A DNA stretch of 64,000 bases from Antribacter soli (GTDB taxonomy: Bacteria; Actinomycetota; Actinomycetes; Actinomycetales; Cellulomonadaceae), in contig NZ_JAKGSG010000005.1 in the NCBI RefSeq assembly GCF_021568775.1, positions 62,001 through 126,000 on the forward strand, read 5' to 3'. The position numbers and the translations under genes are program-made. Every line of letters begins with the position of its first letter. Position 1 is the first letter of the stretch. Under the pieces are notes generated by a model. That model was given only the letters and a program-made list of their open reading frames with translations, did no database searches and was not told the origin of the DNA. Of the stretch, positions 17,545-26,215 are shown piece after piece.

Positions 17545-19212
17545 TCAGCTGTTCTTGCGCTCGAAGGCGCTGTTGTACGTATCGATGAGCTGCGACGAGC
17601 CGAGGCCCTCGATCTCCTGCACGTACGCGTCCCAGTCGTCCAGCGGACGCTGACCGGTCACGAACGCCGCCGTGGCGGCCATGACGGCATCCTTGAGCTG
17701 CGTGTCGAGGAGCGACGCCTGCTCGAGCTCCATCTCGTTCAGGCTCGCCGACGGTGCCGGCGTGAGGATCTCCTTCTTCCCGAGCACCGCCTCGGTCCAC
17801 TCCTTGGTCTCGTCCGACATGACCGACTGCAGCAGCTCCTTCGACGAGCCGTTCGCGAGCAGGAACACACCGTTGCTGTACCCGAAGTCGGCGTTGAGCT
17901 TCTTCGGTGCGCCGGGGTTCAGCGCGTTCCAGCCGATGTCCGACTGGAGGGTGCGAACGCCGTCGGCGCCCGCCGTGAAGGTCTCGCCGTCGACGCCCCA
18001 CTGCGCGAACTCGAGGCCTTCGTCGGAGTAGTACAGCCAGTCGACGAACTGCAGCATGGCCTTGAAGTGCGGGGCCCCGGCCGCGTCGGCGGAGAGCATG
18101 ATGCCCGACGAGAGCCGGCCCGAGGGCAGCCAGTCCCCGGCCGGACCCCCGGGGAGCACGATCATGCGGAGCGGGACGTCACCCAGGCCGGCGTCGGCGA
18201 ACTTCGTCCGGTACTCGTTGATCACCTGCGTGTTGCCGGAGATGGCCGCCGAGGCGCCGGAGATGAACTTCTGCACCGCCTGGTCGTCGCTCTGGGTGAT
18301 CTCCGGGTCCAGGGCGCCGGAGGCGACCATGGCCTGCGCCTGCGTCACCAGCTCCTTGTACCCGTCGGTGGTGCCCGTGAACTCGAACTCCTCCGCGTCG
18401 GCGTCGTACCAGGTGTTCGCGTAGCCCCAGCCGCCGCTCGTGCCGTAGTTCGGGGCCATGTACTGCAGCATCGCCCCGAGCGGGGTCTTGTCCGACCATC
18501 GGTCGGAGAACGCGTACGAGAGCTCGGGGTTCGCGGCCTTGACCTTCTCGAGGTCCTCGGCAAATTCCTCCCACGTCTCCGGGTCCTCGGTGATGCCGGC
18601 CTTCTGGAAGAGGTCGTCGCGGACGACGACCGAGTACTGCACGTCCGGGACCTCGCGCAGACCCGGCAGGATGTAGTACTTTCCGTCCGCCTGACGCAGG
18701 TTGTCGAGCTCCTGCTCCAGGCCCCACTGCTCGATCTTGTCCTGGTAGTTCGGCAGGTACTGGAGATAGTCCGACACCGGGAGGATCGCGCCACCCGACA
18801 CGAACTGCGTCTCCTGGCCGGGGTAGGTGACCGGGATGAGCTCGGACGCGTCGCCGGCTCCGACGAGCAGGGACTTCTTGGCGTCCCAGTCCGCCAAGGG
18901 CACGTCGGTGCGGGTGAAGGTGACGTTCCGGTCGTCCTCGAGATGCTGGAAGACCGACCAGTCGTCCTTGACGGGGTAGTTCGGGTGGTCGCGGTACATG
19001 AGCGAGAAGTCGACGGGCTCGGTCGCCTTGAACGACGTCCCGACTCCGAAGTCCGCCATCGCGCCGACCGAGTGCTCCTCGTCGATGGTGACGCCGGTCG
19101 AGGCGCCCTCGACCTCCTCGCCGCCCGCGCCACTGCTGCAGGCGGTCAGGGTCAGGGTCAGGGAGGCCGCCGCCAGGGTGGTGGCCGCCCGCATCCGGGT
19201 GGTGTTCTTCAT
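17545..19212 (-). CDS. Large oligosaccharide-binding lipoprotein (LipO/YtcQ type)
   Basis: 555 residues, the long form of sugar-binding protein that pairs with LplB/YtcP permeases. Signal MKNTTRMRAATTLAAASL followed by lipobox LTAC near residue 25 and a Ser/Gly/Glu tether. The mature protein keeps features of the group: an opening such as VDFSLMYRDHPNYPVKDDW, then RDDLFQKAGI and ETWEEFAEDLEKVKAANP. ATG 19212 follows AAGGAGAAGG. First-line recognition component of the importer encoded upstream; the ligand is expected to be a neutral or decorated oligosaccharide that GH39 and GH42 then hydrolyse inside. The ATPase is missing here, as is usual, because a shared MsmX-like ATPase often serves these systems. 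Confidence 0.93.
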   Translation of the reverse strand: MKNTTRMRAATTLAAASLTLTLTACSSGAGGEEVEGASTGVTIDEEHSVGAMADFGVGTSFKATEPVDFSLMYRDHPNYPVKDDWSVFQHLEDDRNVTFTRTDVPLADWDAKKSLLVGAGDASELIPVTYPGQETQFVSGGAILPVSDYLQYLPNYQDKIEQWGLEQELDNLRQADGKYYILPGLREVPDVQYSVVVRDDLFQKAGITEDPETWEEFAEDLEKVKAANPELSYAFSDRWSDKTPLGAMLQYMAPNYGTSGGWGYANTWYDADAEEFEFTGTTDGYKELVTQAQAMVASGALDPEITQSDDQAVQKFISGASAAISGNTQVINEYRTKFADAGLGDVPLRMIVLPGGPAGDWLPSGRLSSGIMLSADAAGAPHFKAMLQFVDWLYYSDEGLEFAQWGVDGETFTAGADGVRTLQSDIGWNALNPGAPKKLNADFGYSNGVFLLANGSSKELLQSVMSDETKEWTEAVLGKKEILTPAPSASLNEMELEQASLLDTQLKDAVMAATAAFVTGQRPLDDWDAYVQEIEGLGSSQLIDTYNSAFERKNS

Positions 19213-19282
19213 CCTTCTCCTTCAGTGACGAGCTTCGTCGCTCTCGACGTCGCTGAGATGTGACAGGGAAAACGGGCGGGGT

Positions 19283-20212
19283 TCACCCCTTGACGGACCC
19301 GAGCATGACGCCGGACACGAAGTACTTCTGGAGGAACGGGTAGAGGCACACGATCGGCAGGACGGTGAGCAGCATCGTCACCGACTGGATGTTCGCGCCG
19401 ATCTGGATCGTGTCTGCCCCGGCCTCCGCCCCGGGGCCCGAGGCGGCGGCGATGAGGTTGCGCAGGTACACCGTCACCGGGAAGAGCTCCTTCTCGTCCA
19501 GGTACAGGAAGGAGTTGAACCAGGAGTTCCAGATGCCCACGGCGTAGAACAGGGTCATCGTCGCGAGCACCGCCTTCGACAGCGGGAGCACGATCCGGAA
19601 GAAGATCCCGTAGGTCGACATCCCGTCGATCGCCGCGGCCTCCTCCAGCTCCTGCGGGAAGTTCTCGAAGAAGGACTTCATCACCAGCAGGTTGAACACG
19701 GAGATGGCGCTGGGGACGACGACGGCCCAGATCGTGTTGCGCATGCCGAGCACGTTGGCGACGAGGATGTAGTTCGGGATCAGTCCGCCCCCGAAGAACA
19801 TCGTGAAGACCGCGATGCCGGTGAAGAACGTGCGGCCCTTGAGGTTGCGGCGGCTGATCGCGTAGGCGTAGGTCGTCGTCAGCGCCATCGCGATCGCGGT
19901 GCCGACCAGGGTGTACACGACCGTGTTCCTGTAGTTGATCCAGAACATCGGGTCGCCGAGGACCACCTGGAACGTCTCGACGTTGAAGCCGCGTGGGACG
20001 AGGTTCACCTCTCCGGCGGCGATGTAGCCCTCGGACGAGAACGCCTTGGCGAAGAGGTTGATGAACGGGTAGAGCGTCACGACGCACACGCCGAGGAGAA
20101 CGATTGCGTTGACGACCCGGAAGACCCGGTACCCCGTGGTGTCCTTGATCGTGCTGGCCTGGGGCCGGACGGCGGAGATGTCCGGCGTCGTGGAGAAGGT
20201 GTCGGTCACCAC
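19283..20212 (-). CDS. Carbohydrate ABC permease, YtcP/LplC type
   Basis: 309 residues with six predicted helices (first near residues 33-55, last near 280-300). It keeps the EAA loop EAAAIDGMSTYGIFFRIVLP (about 192-211), which docks to the ATPase, and the group-specific FMFFGGGLIPNY-like segment (MFFGGGLIPNYIL). Two adjacent GTG codons are possible starts; GTG 20212 is seven bases from AGGAG and is preferred over 20209. The start overlaps the stop of the LplB-type gene (20206-20208), so both permease halves are translated together. Partner of the LplB-type protein and of the lipoprotein at 17545-19212. Confidence 0.92.
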   Translation of the reverse strand: MVTDTFSTTPDISAVRPQASTIKDTTGYRVFRVVNAIVLLGVCVVTLYPFINLFAKAFSSEGYIAAGEVNLVPRGFNVETFQVVLGDPMFWINYRNTVVYTLVGTAIAMALTTTYAYAISRRNLKGRTFFTGIAVFTMFFGGGLIPNYILVANVLGMRNTIWAVVVPSAISVFNLLVMKSFFENFPQELEEAAAIDGMSTYGIFFRIVLPLSKAVLATMTLFYAVGIWNSWFNSFLYLDEKELFPVTVYLRNLIAAASGPGAEAGADTIQIGANIQSVTMLLTVLPIVCLYPFLQKYFVSGVMLGSVKG

Positions 20213-21186
20213 AGCGAGGCTCCTACCAGGCGGCGCGACGCGAAGTTCGCGGAGAGGACGAGGGCGAGCCCGATGACGGCCTCGAACAGGCCGATCGCGG
20301 TCCCGTAGGAGAACTGCGCGGACTGGATGCCGACGCGGTACAGGTACGTCGAGATGACGTCGGCCGTCGAGTAGATGAGCGGGTTCTGCAGCAGGAGGAC
20401 CTTCTCGAAGCCCACGGCCATGAACGACCCGATGTTGAGGATGAGGAGGACCATCATGGTGGGCCGGATGCCGGGCAACGTGATGTGCCACGTCTGCTGC
20501 CAGCGGTTGGCCCCGTCGATCCTCGACGCCTCGTAGAGCTGGTCGTCGATCGTGGTCAGCGCGGCGAGGTAGAGGATCGTGCCCCACCCGACGGTCTGCC
20601 AGACCTCCGAGGACACGTAGATCGTGCGGAACCACTCGGGTTGCTGCATCAACGCGACCGGGGTCCCGCCGAAGAGGTCGACGACCTGGTTCACCGTGCC
20701 CGTGATCGAGGTGAGCTGCAGGACGATCCCGGCGACGATGACGATCGACATGAAGTGCGGCAGGTAGGAGAGCGTCTGGACGATGCGCTTGAACCGGCGC
20801 GAGCGCAGCTCGTTGAGCATGAGCGCGAGAACGATGGGCAGCGGGAAGCAGATCAGCAGGGTCAGCAGGCCGAGGATCACGGTGTTGGCGAACACCGTCC
20901 AGAACTGCTGGTTCTGGATGAACATCTGGAAGTAGTACAGGCCGACCCACTCGTCACCGAAGATGTTGCCGCCCGGGCGGAACCGGCGGAACGCGATGAC
21001 GTTCCCGAGCATCGGGAGGTAGCGGAAGATCAGCAGGAAGAGCACGGGCAGCACGAGGAACGTGTAGAGCCGCCAGTCCCGGCGCAACGCGCGAGCCCAG
21101 GTGTCCTTGTTGCGCAGCACCACGGGCCGCGCCTCCGCGGCCTGCGCCGTCGTCCCGCCCGGCGGGGCGGCAGTCCTCAGTGCCAT
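20206..21186 (-). CDS. Carbohydrate ABC permease, LplB type
   Basis: 326 residues. Starts with a cytoplasmic tail rich in Ala/Pro, then helix 1 (WRLYTFLVLPVLFLLIF, about 34-50) followed by RYLPMLGNVIAF, the LplB hallmark. The EAA loop is YEASRIDGANRWQQTWHITL (about 204-223). ATG 21186 has AAGGA upstream. First gene of the operon lplB-ytcP-SBP-GH39-DUF624-GH42, reading away from the LacI gene; the intergenic region carries several inverted repeats likely used for repression. In Bacillus such permeases import rhamnogalacturonan or other complex oligosaccharides. Confidence 0.92.
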   Translation of the reverse strand: MALRTAAPPGGTTAQAAEARPVVLRNKDTWARALRRDWRLYTFLVLPVLFLLIFRYLPMLGNVIAFRRFRPGGNIFGDEWVGLYYFQMFIQNQQFWTVFANTVILGLLTLLICFPLPIVLALMLNELRSRRFKRIVQTLSYLPHFMSIVIVAGIVLQLTSITGTVNQVVDLFGGTPVALMQQPEWFRTIYVSSEVWQTVGWGTILYLAALTTIDDQLYEASRIDGANRWQQTWHITLPGIRPTMMVLLILNIGSFMAVGFEKVLLLQNPLIYSTADVISTYLYRVGIQSAQFSYGTAIGLFEAVIGLALVLSANFASRRLVGASLW

Positions 21187-21271
21187 CGATCGATGTCCTT
21201 CCGCCACGACGCCGTGCCGGCGGCCCCGCGACTGCGCGGGACCCCCCACGCCATCGTGGAAGTTCCGAAAC

Positions 21272-21291
21272 TATCGGTCGTTAGACCGATA
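21272..21291. promoter_or_regulatory. 8-bp inverted repeat in the lplB/LacI divergent region
   Basis: TATCGGTC (21272-21279), GTTA, GACCGATA (21284-21291): perfect arms with a four-base centre. It lies 86 bases before the lplB-type start and immediately follows a CGAAACT half-site (21266-21272). Possible operator or part of the promoter; the centre is not the CG typical of LacI sites, so the binding protein is uncertain. Confidence 0.45.
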
Positions 21292-21440
21292 CCTGATGCT
21301 TCGGACATTAGGGTTAGAGGCGAAGTTACGTCAAGCAACTACCAGCGCTGGCGGGTTACAAAACGATATCGAAGGCCGTTTCACCTGCCTGGGTCCCCGA
21401 TCCCGCCGAACAGGACCCGTCCGCGGGTGTACGGTCATCA

Positions 21441-21451
21441 CGAAACTTACG
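21441..21451. promoter_or_regulatory. CGAAACTTACG site before the LacI gene
   Basis: This sequence is one mismatch from the palindrome CGAAACTTTCG, close to the CGAA-N-TTCG sites reported for actinobacterial xylan regulators such as BxlR (from memory). It ends 12 bases before the LacI start ATG 21464. Two related half-sites, CGAAACT (21266-21272) and CGAAGTT (21321-21327), lie nearer the transporter operon. Confidence 0.5.
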
Positions 21452-21463
21452 GAAGGCATGGAG

Positions 21464-22534
21464 ATGACCGAGGTGAGCACCGCTCCCGGCACCGAGCCTG
21501 CGGAGGCGGCGTCAGGCACCACTCGTGGCGGGGTCACGATCAAGGAGATCGCGCAGGAGCTGGGCGTGTCTGTGCCGACGGTGTCCAAGGTCCTCAACGG
21601 GCGCGGCGACGTCGCCCCGAGCACGCGGGAGCGCGTCGAGGAGGCGCTCGAGCGGCACCACTACCGGCGGCGCCGCTCCGGCGTGGTGCCTGCCGGGACC
21701 GGCCTCATCGACCTGGTCTTCCACCGCCTCGGCTCCGCCTGGTCCATGGAGATCATCCGCGGCGTCGAGGACACCGCCGCCCAGTCGCGCACCAGCGTCA
21801 TCCTCTCGGGGCTCAGCGGCGAGCACCGGCCGCCGCAGACGTGGCTCGACGCCACGATCGCGAGGCCGCCGCTCGGCGTGCTGCTCGTCGCGGCCAACCT
21901 CACGCCCGCGCAGCACCAGCTCCTCGACCGGCGCTCCATCCCGTACGTCGTCATCGACACCGACGGCGAGCCCCCGGCCGACGTCCCCTCCGTCGGGTCG
22001 GACAACTGGAACGGCGGGCTCGTCGCCACCCGGCACCTGCTCTCGCTCGGCCACCGCCGGGTCGCCGCGATCACGGGGCCCTCCGACATGCTGTGCAGCC
22101 GGGCGCGCGTCGACGGCTTCCGCTCGGCGCACGAGGAGGCGGGCGTGACGTTCGAGCCGGGCCTCGTGCGAACGGGCAACTTCTACGTCGAGGCGGGCTA
22201 CGAGCACGGCCTCGACCTGCTCTCCCGCCCCGACCGGCCCACCGCGATCTTCGCGGGCTCCGACATGCAGGCGCTCGGCGTGCTCCGCGCCGCGCGCGAG
22301 CTGGGGCTGCGCGTGCCCGACGACCTGTCCGTCGTCGGCTACGACGACCTGCCGCTCGCGTCCTGGGTGGGTCCCGCCCTGACGACCGTGCGGCAGCCGC
22401 TCGCGGAGATGGGCGCCGCCGCCACACGCATCCTCTTCGACCTCATCGCCGGGCGGGCGCCGCAGGTACGGCGCCTGTCGCTCGCGACGGAGCTGGTCGT
22501 GCGGGAGTCGACAGCGCCGCCGCCGCGTCACTGA
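21464..22534 (+). CDS. LacI-family regulator of the GH39/GH42 transport operon
   Basis: 356 residues. A short Ala/Thr-rich leader precedes the helix-turn-helix KEIAQELGVSVPTVSKVLNG (about residues 26-45); the effector domain then runs to the end, with typical LacI segments such as VGYDDLPLASWVGPALTTVRQP near 300. ATG 21464 has GGAAGG seven bases upstream; ATG 21458 overlaps that site. Divergent from the lplB-type gene with candidate operators between, so it most likely represses the operon and itself until an oligosaccharide or xylose/galactose signal appears. Converges with the epimerase gene five bases away. Confidence 0.92.
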   Translation: MTEVSTAPGTEPAEAASGTTRGGVTIKEIAQELGVSVPTVSKVLNGRGDVAPSTRERVEEALERHHYRRRRSGVVPAGTGLIDLVFHRLGSAWSMEIIRGVEDTAAQSRTSVILSGLSGEHRPPQTWLDATIARPPLGVLLVAANLTPAQHQLLDRRSIPYVVIDTDGEPPADVPSVGSDNWNGGLVATRHLLSLGHRRVAAITGPSDMLCSRARVDGFRSAHEEAGVTFEPGLVRTGNFYVEAGYEHGLDLLSRPDRPTAIFAGSDMQALGVLRAARELGLRVPDDLSVVGYDDLPLASWVGPALTTVRQPLAEMGAAATRILFDLIAGRAPQVRRLSLATELVVRESTAPPPRH

Positions 22535-22539
22535 CCCGG

Positions 22540-23544
22540 TCAGACGCTCCGGGCGTGCTCCACCAGCCGGTCGAACGCCGCGTCCAGCGCCTCGTCCACG
22601 ACCTGCGCCCCTGGGTGCGCGTCGAACCACGCGACCTGCTCGGCCGCGCCCTGGTCGTAGGTGATCGTGGGGCCGTGCTCGGGCACGAGCGACCGGATCT
22701 TGGAGAGGTCGAACACCATGGAGTGGGCCTTGTCGCCCAGGAGGCCGGAGCCGACGTCGGGCAACGCCCGCGCGATCGTCTCGGAGGCGACGTGCACCAG
22801 CTCGGGCTCCACGCCCGCCGCGTGCCCCAGCCAGGTGTAGATCTGGTCCCACGTGGGCGCGTGGGTGCCGGTGATGTGGAAGGTGTCGCCGACGGCGAGC
22901 GGGTTGCCGAGCAGCCCCACGAAGCCGACCGCGAAGTCCTCCGTGTGCGTCAGCGTCCACAGGGACGTGCCGTCGCCGTGGACGACGACGGGCTTGCCGG
23001 CACGCATCCGCGCGACGTCCGTCCACCCGCCCGTCGTCGGCACGAGCGTGCGGTCGTAGGTGTGCGAGGGCCGCACGATGGTCGCCGGGAAGCCGTTCTC
23101 GCGCAGCTCGCGGACGAGCAGGTCCTCGCACGCGATCTTGTCGCGCGAGTACTGCCAGAACGGGTTTCGCAGCGGCGTCGACTCGGTGACGGGGAGGCGC
23201 GACGGCGGCGTCTGGTAGGCCGACGCCGACGAGATGAACACGTACTGGCCCGTACGGCCCGCGAACTGCGCGACGTCGCGCGCCACGTGGTCGGGCGTGA
23301 AGGCGCGGAACTGCGCCACCACGTCGAACTCACGGGCGCCCACCGCCGCAGCCACCGCCTGCCCGTCACCTGCGTCCGCGACGAGGGTCTCGACCTCCTC
23401 GGGGAGCGGGCGCGTCGTCGACGTCCCGCGGTTGAGGACGGTCACCCGGTGCCCGAGCCGCACCGCCCTCGCGACGCTCGCGGAGCTGATGACGCCGCTG
23501 CCGCCGATGAACAGGATGCTCTTCGGGTTCTTCGTCGAGACCAT
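22540..23544 (-). CDS. NAD-dependent epimerase/dehydratase family protein (extended SDR)
   Basis: 334 residues with a nucleotide-binding loop FIGGSGVISSASVARAV (about residues 10-26), VLNRG after the second strand and the catalytic-type YSRDK (Tyr/Lys, about 138-142). The substrate is not evident; close relatives are annotated as NAD-dependent epimerases or reductases. Last gene of the sulfonate-type operon: ATG 23544 follows the stop of the broken gene by four bases. Its link to sulfur metabolism is only positional. Confidence 0.8.
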   Translation of the reverse strand: MVSTKNPKSILFIGGSGVISSASVARAVRLGHRVTVLNRGTSTTRPLPEEVETLVADAGDGQAVAAAVGAREFDVVAQFRAFTPDHVARDVAQFAGRTGQYVFISSASAYQTPPSRLPVTESTPLRNPFWQYSRDKIACEDLLVRELRENGFPATIVRPSHTYDRTLVPTTGGWTDVARMRAGKPVVVHGDGTSLWTLTHTEDFAVGFVGLLGNPLAVGDTFHITGTHAPTWDQIYTWLGHAAGVEPELVHVASETIARALPDVGSGLLGDKAHSMVFDLSKIRSLVPEHGPTITYDQGAAEQVAWFDAHPGAQVVDEALDAAFDRLVEHARSV

Positions 23545-23548
23545 GGGG

Positions 23549-24099
23549 TCATCGTGCCATCGACCGGGTGGGCCGCAGCAGCGGGAGGAGCTGCTCGCCC
23601 TGCCGGCGGATCTCCGGGAGGTACGGAGTGTCCGAGAGCACGAAGTGCGTGATCCCGAGGTCCTCGTACTTGGCCAGCGCCCTTGCCACCTCCTCGGCGG
23701 TCCCCACCAGCCAGGTCGTCCCGGCGCCGCCCCCGCCGGCTCGCCCCGGGGCGGTGTACAGGATGTCGTCGAGGACGTCGCCCCGGGCGGCCAGGTCGAG
23801 CAGGCGCTGCTGGCCGACGGCGGCCCGCCACCGGCGGTCGTCCGGGCCCGCCGCCCGCCGCCCTGCGCCATCCGGGCGACCCGCGCCTCGGCGTCGGCCC
23901 ATGCCTGCTCGGTGGCCTGCTCGGTGGAGCGGTACGGGTGGGGCGGCGCCACGACGTTGATCCCGGCGTCGAGCGCCGCTTGGATGATCGCGACCGACTC
24001 GTCGTGGTCCGGGTTGCCCCAGGCGCCGACGTTCATCGCGCCGAGCGTGAGTGGGGAGACCTGGACGCCGGTGCGTCCGAGCGGGCGGTAGGCGGTCAT
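23549..24099 (-). pseudogene. Chimeric remnant: aldo/keto reductase start fused to an LLM monooxygenase end, frameshifted
   Basis: From ATG 24099 the first 50 residues are a normal aldo/keto reductase N-terminus (YRPLGRTGVQVSPLTLGAMN, then ESVAIIQAALDAGINVV), but where DTA-x-x-Y should follow the sequence changes to APPHPYRSTEQATEQAWADA, which looks like the interior of an SsuD/LLM flavin monooxygenase. Near 23870, in a GC-repetitive stretch, the reading frame shifts; the other frame continues to 23549 with the clear C-terminus of that family (GGAGTTWLVGTAEEV, then KYEDLGITHFVLSDTPYLPE). A deletion joining two neighbouring genes plus a frameshift explains this. ATG 24099 overlaps the upstream monooxygenase stop by four bases (ATGA), so an AKR gene was once an intact operon member. 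Confidence 0.8.
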
Positions 24100-25454
24100 A
24101 CGTGGGCTCCCAGGGCGGCGAGGGTGTGGAGGTTGGCGGGGCGCGCGAGCCCGTAGTGCTCGCGCAGGGTCGTGCCCTCGTACTCGGTGCGGAACAGGCC
24201 CCGCTCGCGCAGGATCGGGAGGACCTGGTCGACGAACTGCTCCAGCCCCGACGGCAGCACCGCGGGCATGATGTTGAACCCGTCGGCGGCCTCGGCGTCG
24301 TACCACTGCTGCAGCGCGTCGGCGACCTGCTCGGGCGTGCCGGCGAACGTCCGGTGGCCGCGGCCGCCGCCGAGCCGGCCGATGAGCTGGCGCACGGTGA
24401 GCCCCTCGCGCCGGGCGAGCGACACGATGAGCGTGTACCGGCTCTTGGCGCCCTCGATCTCGTCCTCGCTCGGCAGGTCGGCCGGCAGCTCGCGGTCGAG
24501 CGGCAGGTCCTCGGGCGCCAGCCGCAGGGTCTTCGCGAGCTGCGCGCGGGCGTACTCGGGGACGATGAGCTCGTCGAGCTCGCGCTCCTTGGCGAGGGCC
24601 TCCTCCTCGGTGGCCCCGATCACCGGGACGATCCCGGGCAGGATCCTCACGGTCTCCGGGTCACGCCCCACGGCCGCGGCCCGCGCCTTGAGGTCGGCGT
24701 AGAACGCCTGGGCGTCGCCGAGCGTCTGGTGCGCGGTGAACACGGCCTCGGCGTACCGCGCGGCGAGGTCCTTGCCGTCGTCGGACGAGCCGGCCTGCAC
24801 GACGAGCGGGCGCGCCTGCGGCGAGCGGGGCGTGGTGAGCGCCCCGTGCACCGAGAAGTGCTTCCCGGCGTGCTCCGGACGGTGGATCTTCGTCGCGTCC
24901 GCCCAGACCCCGGCGGCCTTGTCTGCGAGGATCGCATCGTCCTCCCACGAGTCCCAGAGCTTGAAGGCGACCTCGAGGAACTCGGCCGCCCGCTCGTAGC
25001 GCGCGGCGTGCGCAGGCTGCTCGTCGAGCCCGAAGTTCCGCGCGATGTCCGGCCCGGCCGTGGTCACGACGTTCCAGCCGGCCCGCCCGCCGGACACGTG
25101 GTCGATCGACGCGAAGCGCCGGGCGAGGTTGTACGGCGAGTTGTAGGTGGTCGACGCCGTCGCGATGAGGCCGATCCGCTCCGTCACGCCGGCGATCGCC
25201 GTGAGCACGATCAGCGGGTCGAGCGACCCGGCTGGCCGGCGCCCGACGTCGGACTGCAGGCCGGGACCGTCGGCGAAGAAGATCGAGTCGAGCTTGCCCG
25301 ACTCGGCGATCTGCGCGAGGCGCTGCAGGTAGGCGATGTTCGTCGAGACGGCGTCCGGGGCGCTCTCCGGGAGGCGCCACGACGCCTCGTGGTGACCGGT
25401 GCTCATGAGGAACGCGTTGAGGTTGAGCCGCCCGGGGCGGTGGTCGGTGGTCAT
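24096..25454 (-). CDS. LLM-class FMNH2-dependent monooxygenase (NtaA/SnaA/DszA group)
   Basis: 452 residues, the length of the long NtaA/SnaA/DszA/SoxA branch of luciferase-like enzymes. Conserved segments include the opening RLNLNAFLMSTGHHEASWR, FFADGPGL near 78, ASTTYNSPYNLARRFASIDH near 118 with the group-typical GRAGWNVVTT, and PLVVQAGSSDDGKDLAARYA near 228. These enzymes use reduced FMN from a separate reductase (none in this window) to cleave C-S or C-N bonds. Overlaps the ATPase gene by four bases (ATGA at 25451-25454), so it belongs to the importer operon and probably releases sulfite from an imported organosulfur compound. The exact substrate is unknown. Confidence 0.9.
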   Translation of the reverse strand: MTTDHRPGRLNLNAFLMSTGHHEASWRLPESAPDAVSTNIAYLQRLAQIAESGKLDSIFFADGPGLQSDVGRRPAGSLDPLIVLTAIAGVTERIGLIATASTTYNSPYNLARRFASIDHVSGGRAGWNVVTTAGPDIARNFGLDEQPAHAARYERAAEFLEVAFKLWDSWEDDAILADKAAGVWADATKIHRPEHAGKHFSVHGALTTPRSPQARPLVVQAGSSDDGKDLAARYAEAVFTAHQTLGDAQAFYADLKARAAAVGRDPETVRILPGIVPVIGATEEEALAKERELDELIVPEYARAQLAKTLRLAPEDLPLDRELPADLPSEDEIEGAKSRYTLIVSLARREGLTVRQLIGRLGGGRGHRTFAGTPEQVADALQQWYDAEAADGFNIMPAVLPSGLEQFVDQVLPILRERGLFRTEYEGTTLREHYGLARPANLHTLAALGAHV

Positions 25455-26215
25455 GCGGTGGTGTCCTTCCGGTCGACGCCGAGCGCGTCCAGCAGCTCGG
25501 AGCGGATGCGGGCGAAGCTGGGATCGGAGCCGTCACGCGGCTCGGCGAGGTCGATGCGGCGCTCGAGCGCGATGCGCCCGGCATCGAGGACGACGACCCG
25601 GTCGGCGAGGACGATCGCCTCGTCGACGTCGTGGGTCACCATGAGCACGGTCGGCCCGTGCCGGGTCAGCAGGTCGCGCAGGAGCGCGTGCATGCGGGTA
25701 CGGGTCAGGGCGTCGAGCGCGCCGAACGGCTCGTCCGCGAGCAGCAGCCGGGGCGAGCGCACGAGCGAGCGGGCGAGCGACACGCGCTGCTGCTCGCCGC
25801 CCGACAGCTCGTTCGGCCACGCGCGCTCCCGCCCGGCCAGCCCCACCTCGACCAGCGCCGCCCGCCCGGCGGCGCGGGCGTCGGCCTGCGGCCCGTCGAG
25901 CCCGAGCACGACGTTGTCGAGCACGCGCGCCCAGGGCAGCAGCCGCGAGTCCTGGAAGACCACGGACACCTGGTCGGGCACGACCACCTCGCCGGACCCG
26001 TCGACGTCGTGGTCGAGCCCCGCGAGGGCCCGCAGCAGGGTGCTCTTGCCCGAGCCGGAGCGCCCGAGGATCGCGACGAACTCGCCGGGGGCCAGCCCGA
26101 GGTCGAGGTGGTCGAGGACGGTCCGCTCGCCGTAGGCACGGACCAGGTCGCGGACGACGACGGCACCGCGGGCCGGTGCGTCCGTCGCCGTCAGCCCTCC
26201 AGCGTGCGCCGCCAT
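25451..26215 (-). CDS. ABC transporter ATPase, SsuB/TauB type
   Basis: 254 residues with all motifs of a functional importer ATPase: Walker A GRSGSGKS (about residue 53), Q-loop VFQDSRLLPW (about 87), signature LSGGEQQR (about 137), Walker B LLLADEPFG (about 159) and the His switch MVTHDVDEA (about 191). The Q-loop context SRLLPW is typical of the nitrate/sulfonate/taurine group. ATG 26215 lies inside the permease gene (25-base overlap). Its 3' end overlaps the monooxygenase start, so expression is tightly coupled. Confidence 0.93.
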   Translation of the reverse strand: MAAHAGGLTATDAPARGAVVVRDLVRAYGERTVLDHLDLGLAPGEFVAILGRSGSGKSTLLRALAGLDHDVDGSGEVVVPDQVSVVFQDSRLLPWARVLDNVVLGLDGPQADARAAGRAALVEVGLAGRERAWPNELSGGEQQRVSLARSLVRSPRLLLADEPFGALDALTRTRMHALLRDLLTRHGPTVLMVTHDVDEAIVLADRVVVLDAGRIALERRIDLAEPRDGSDPSFARIRSELLDALGVDRKDTTA

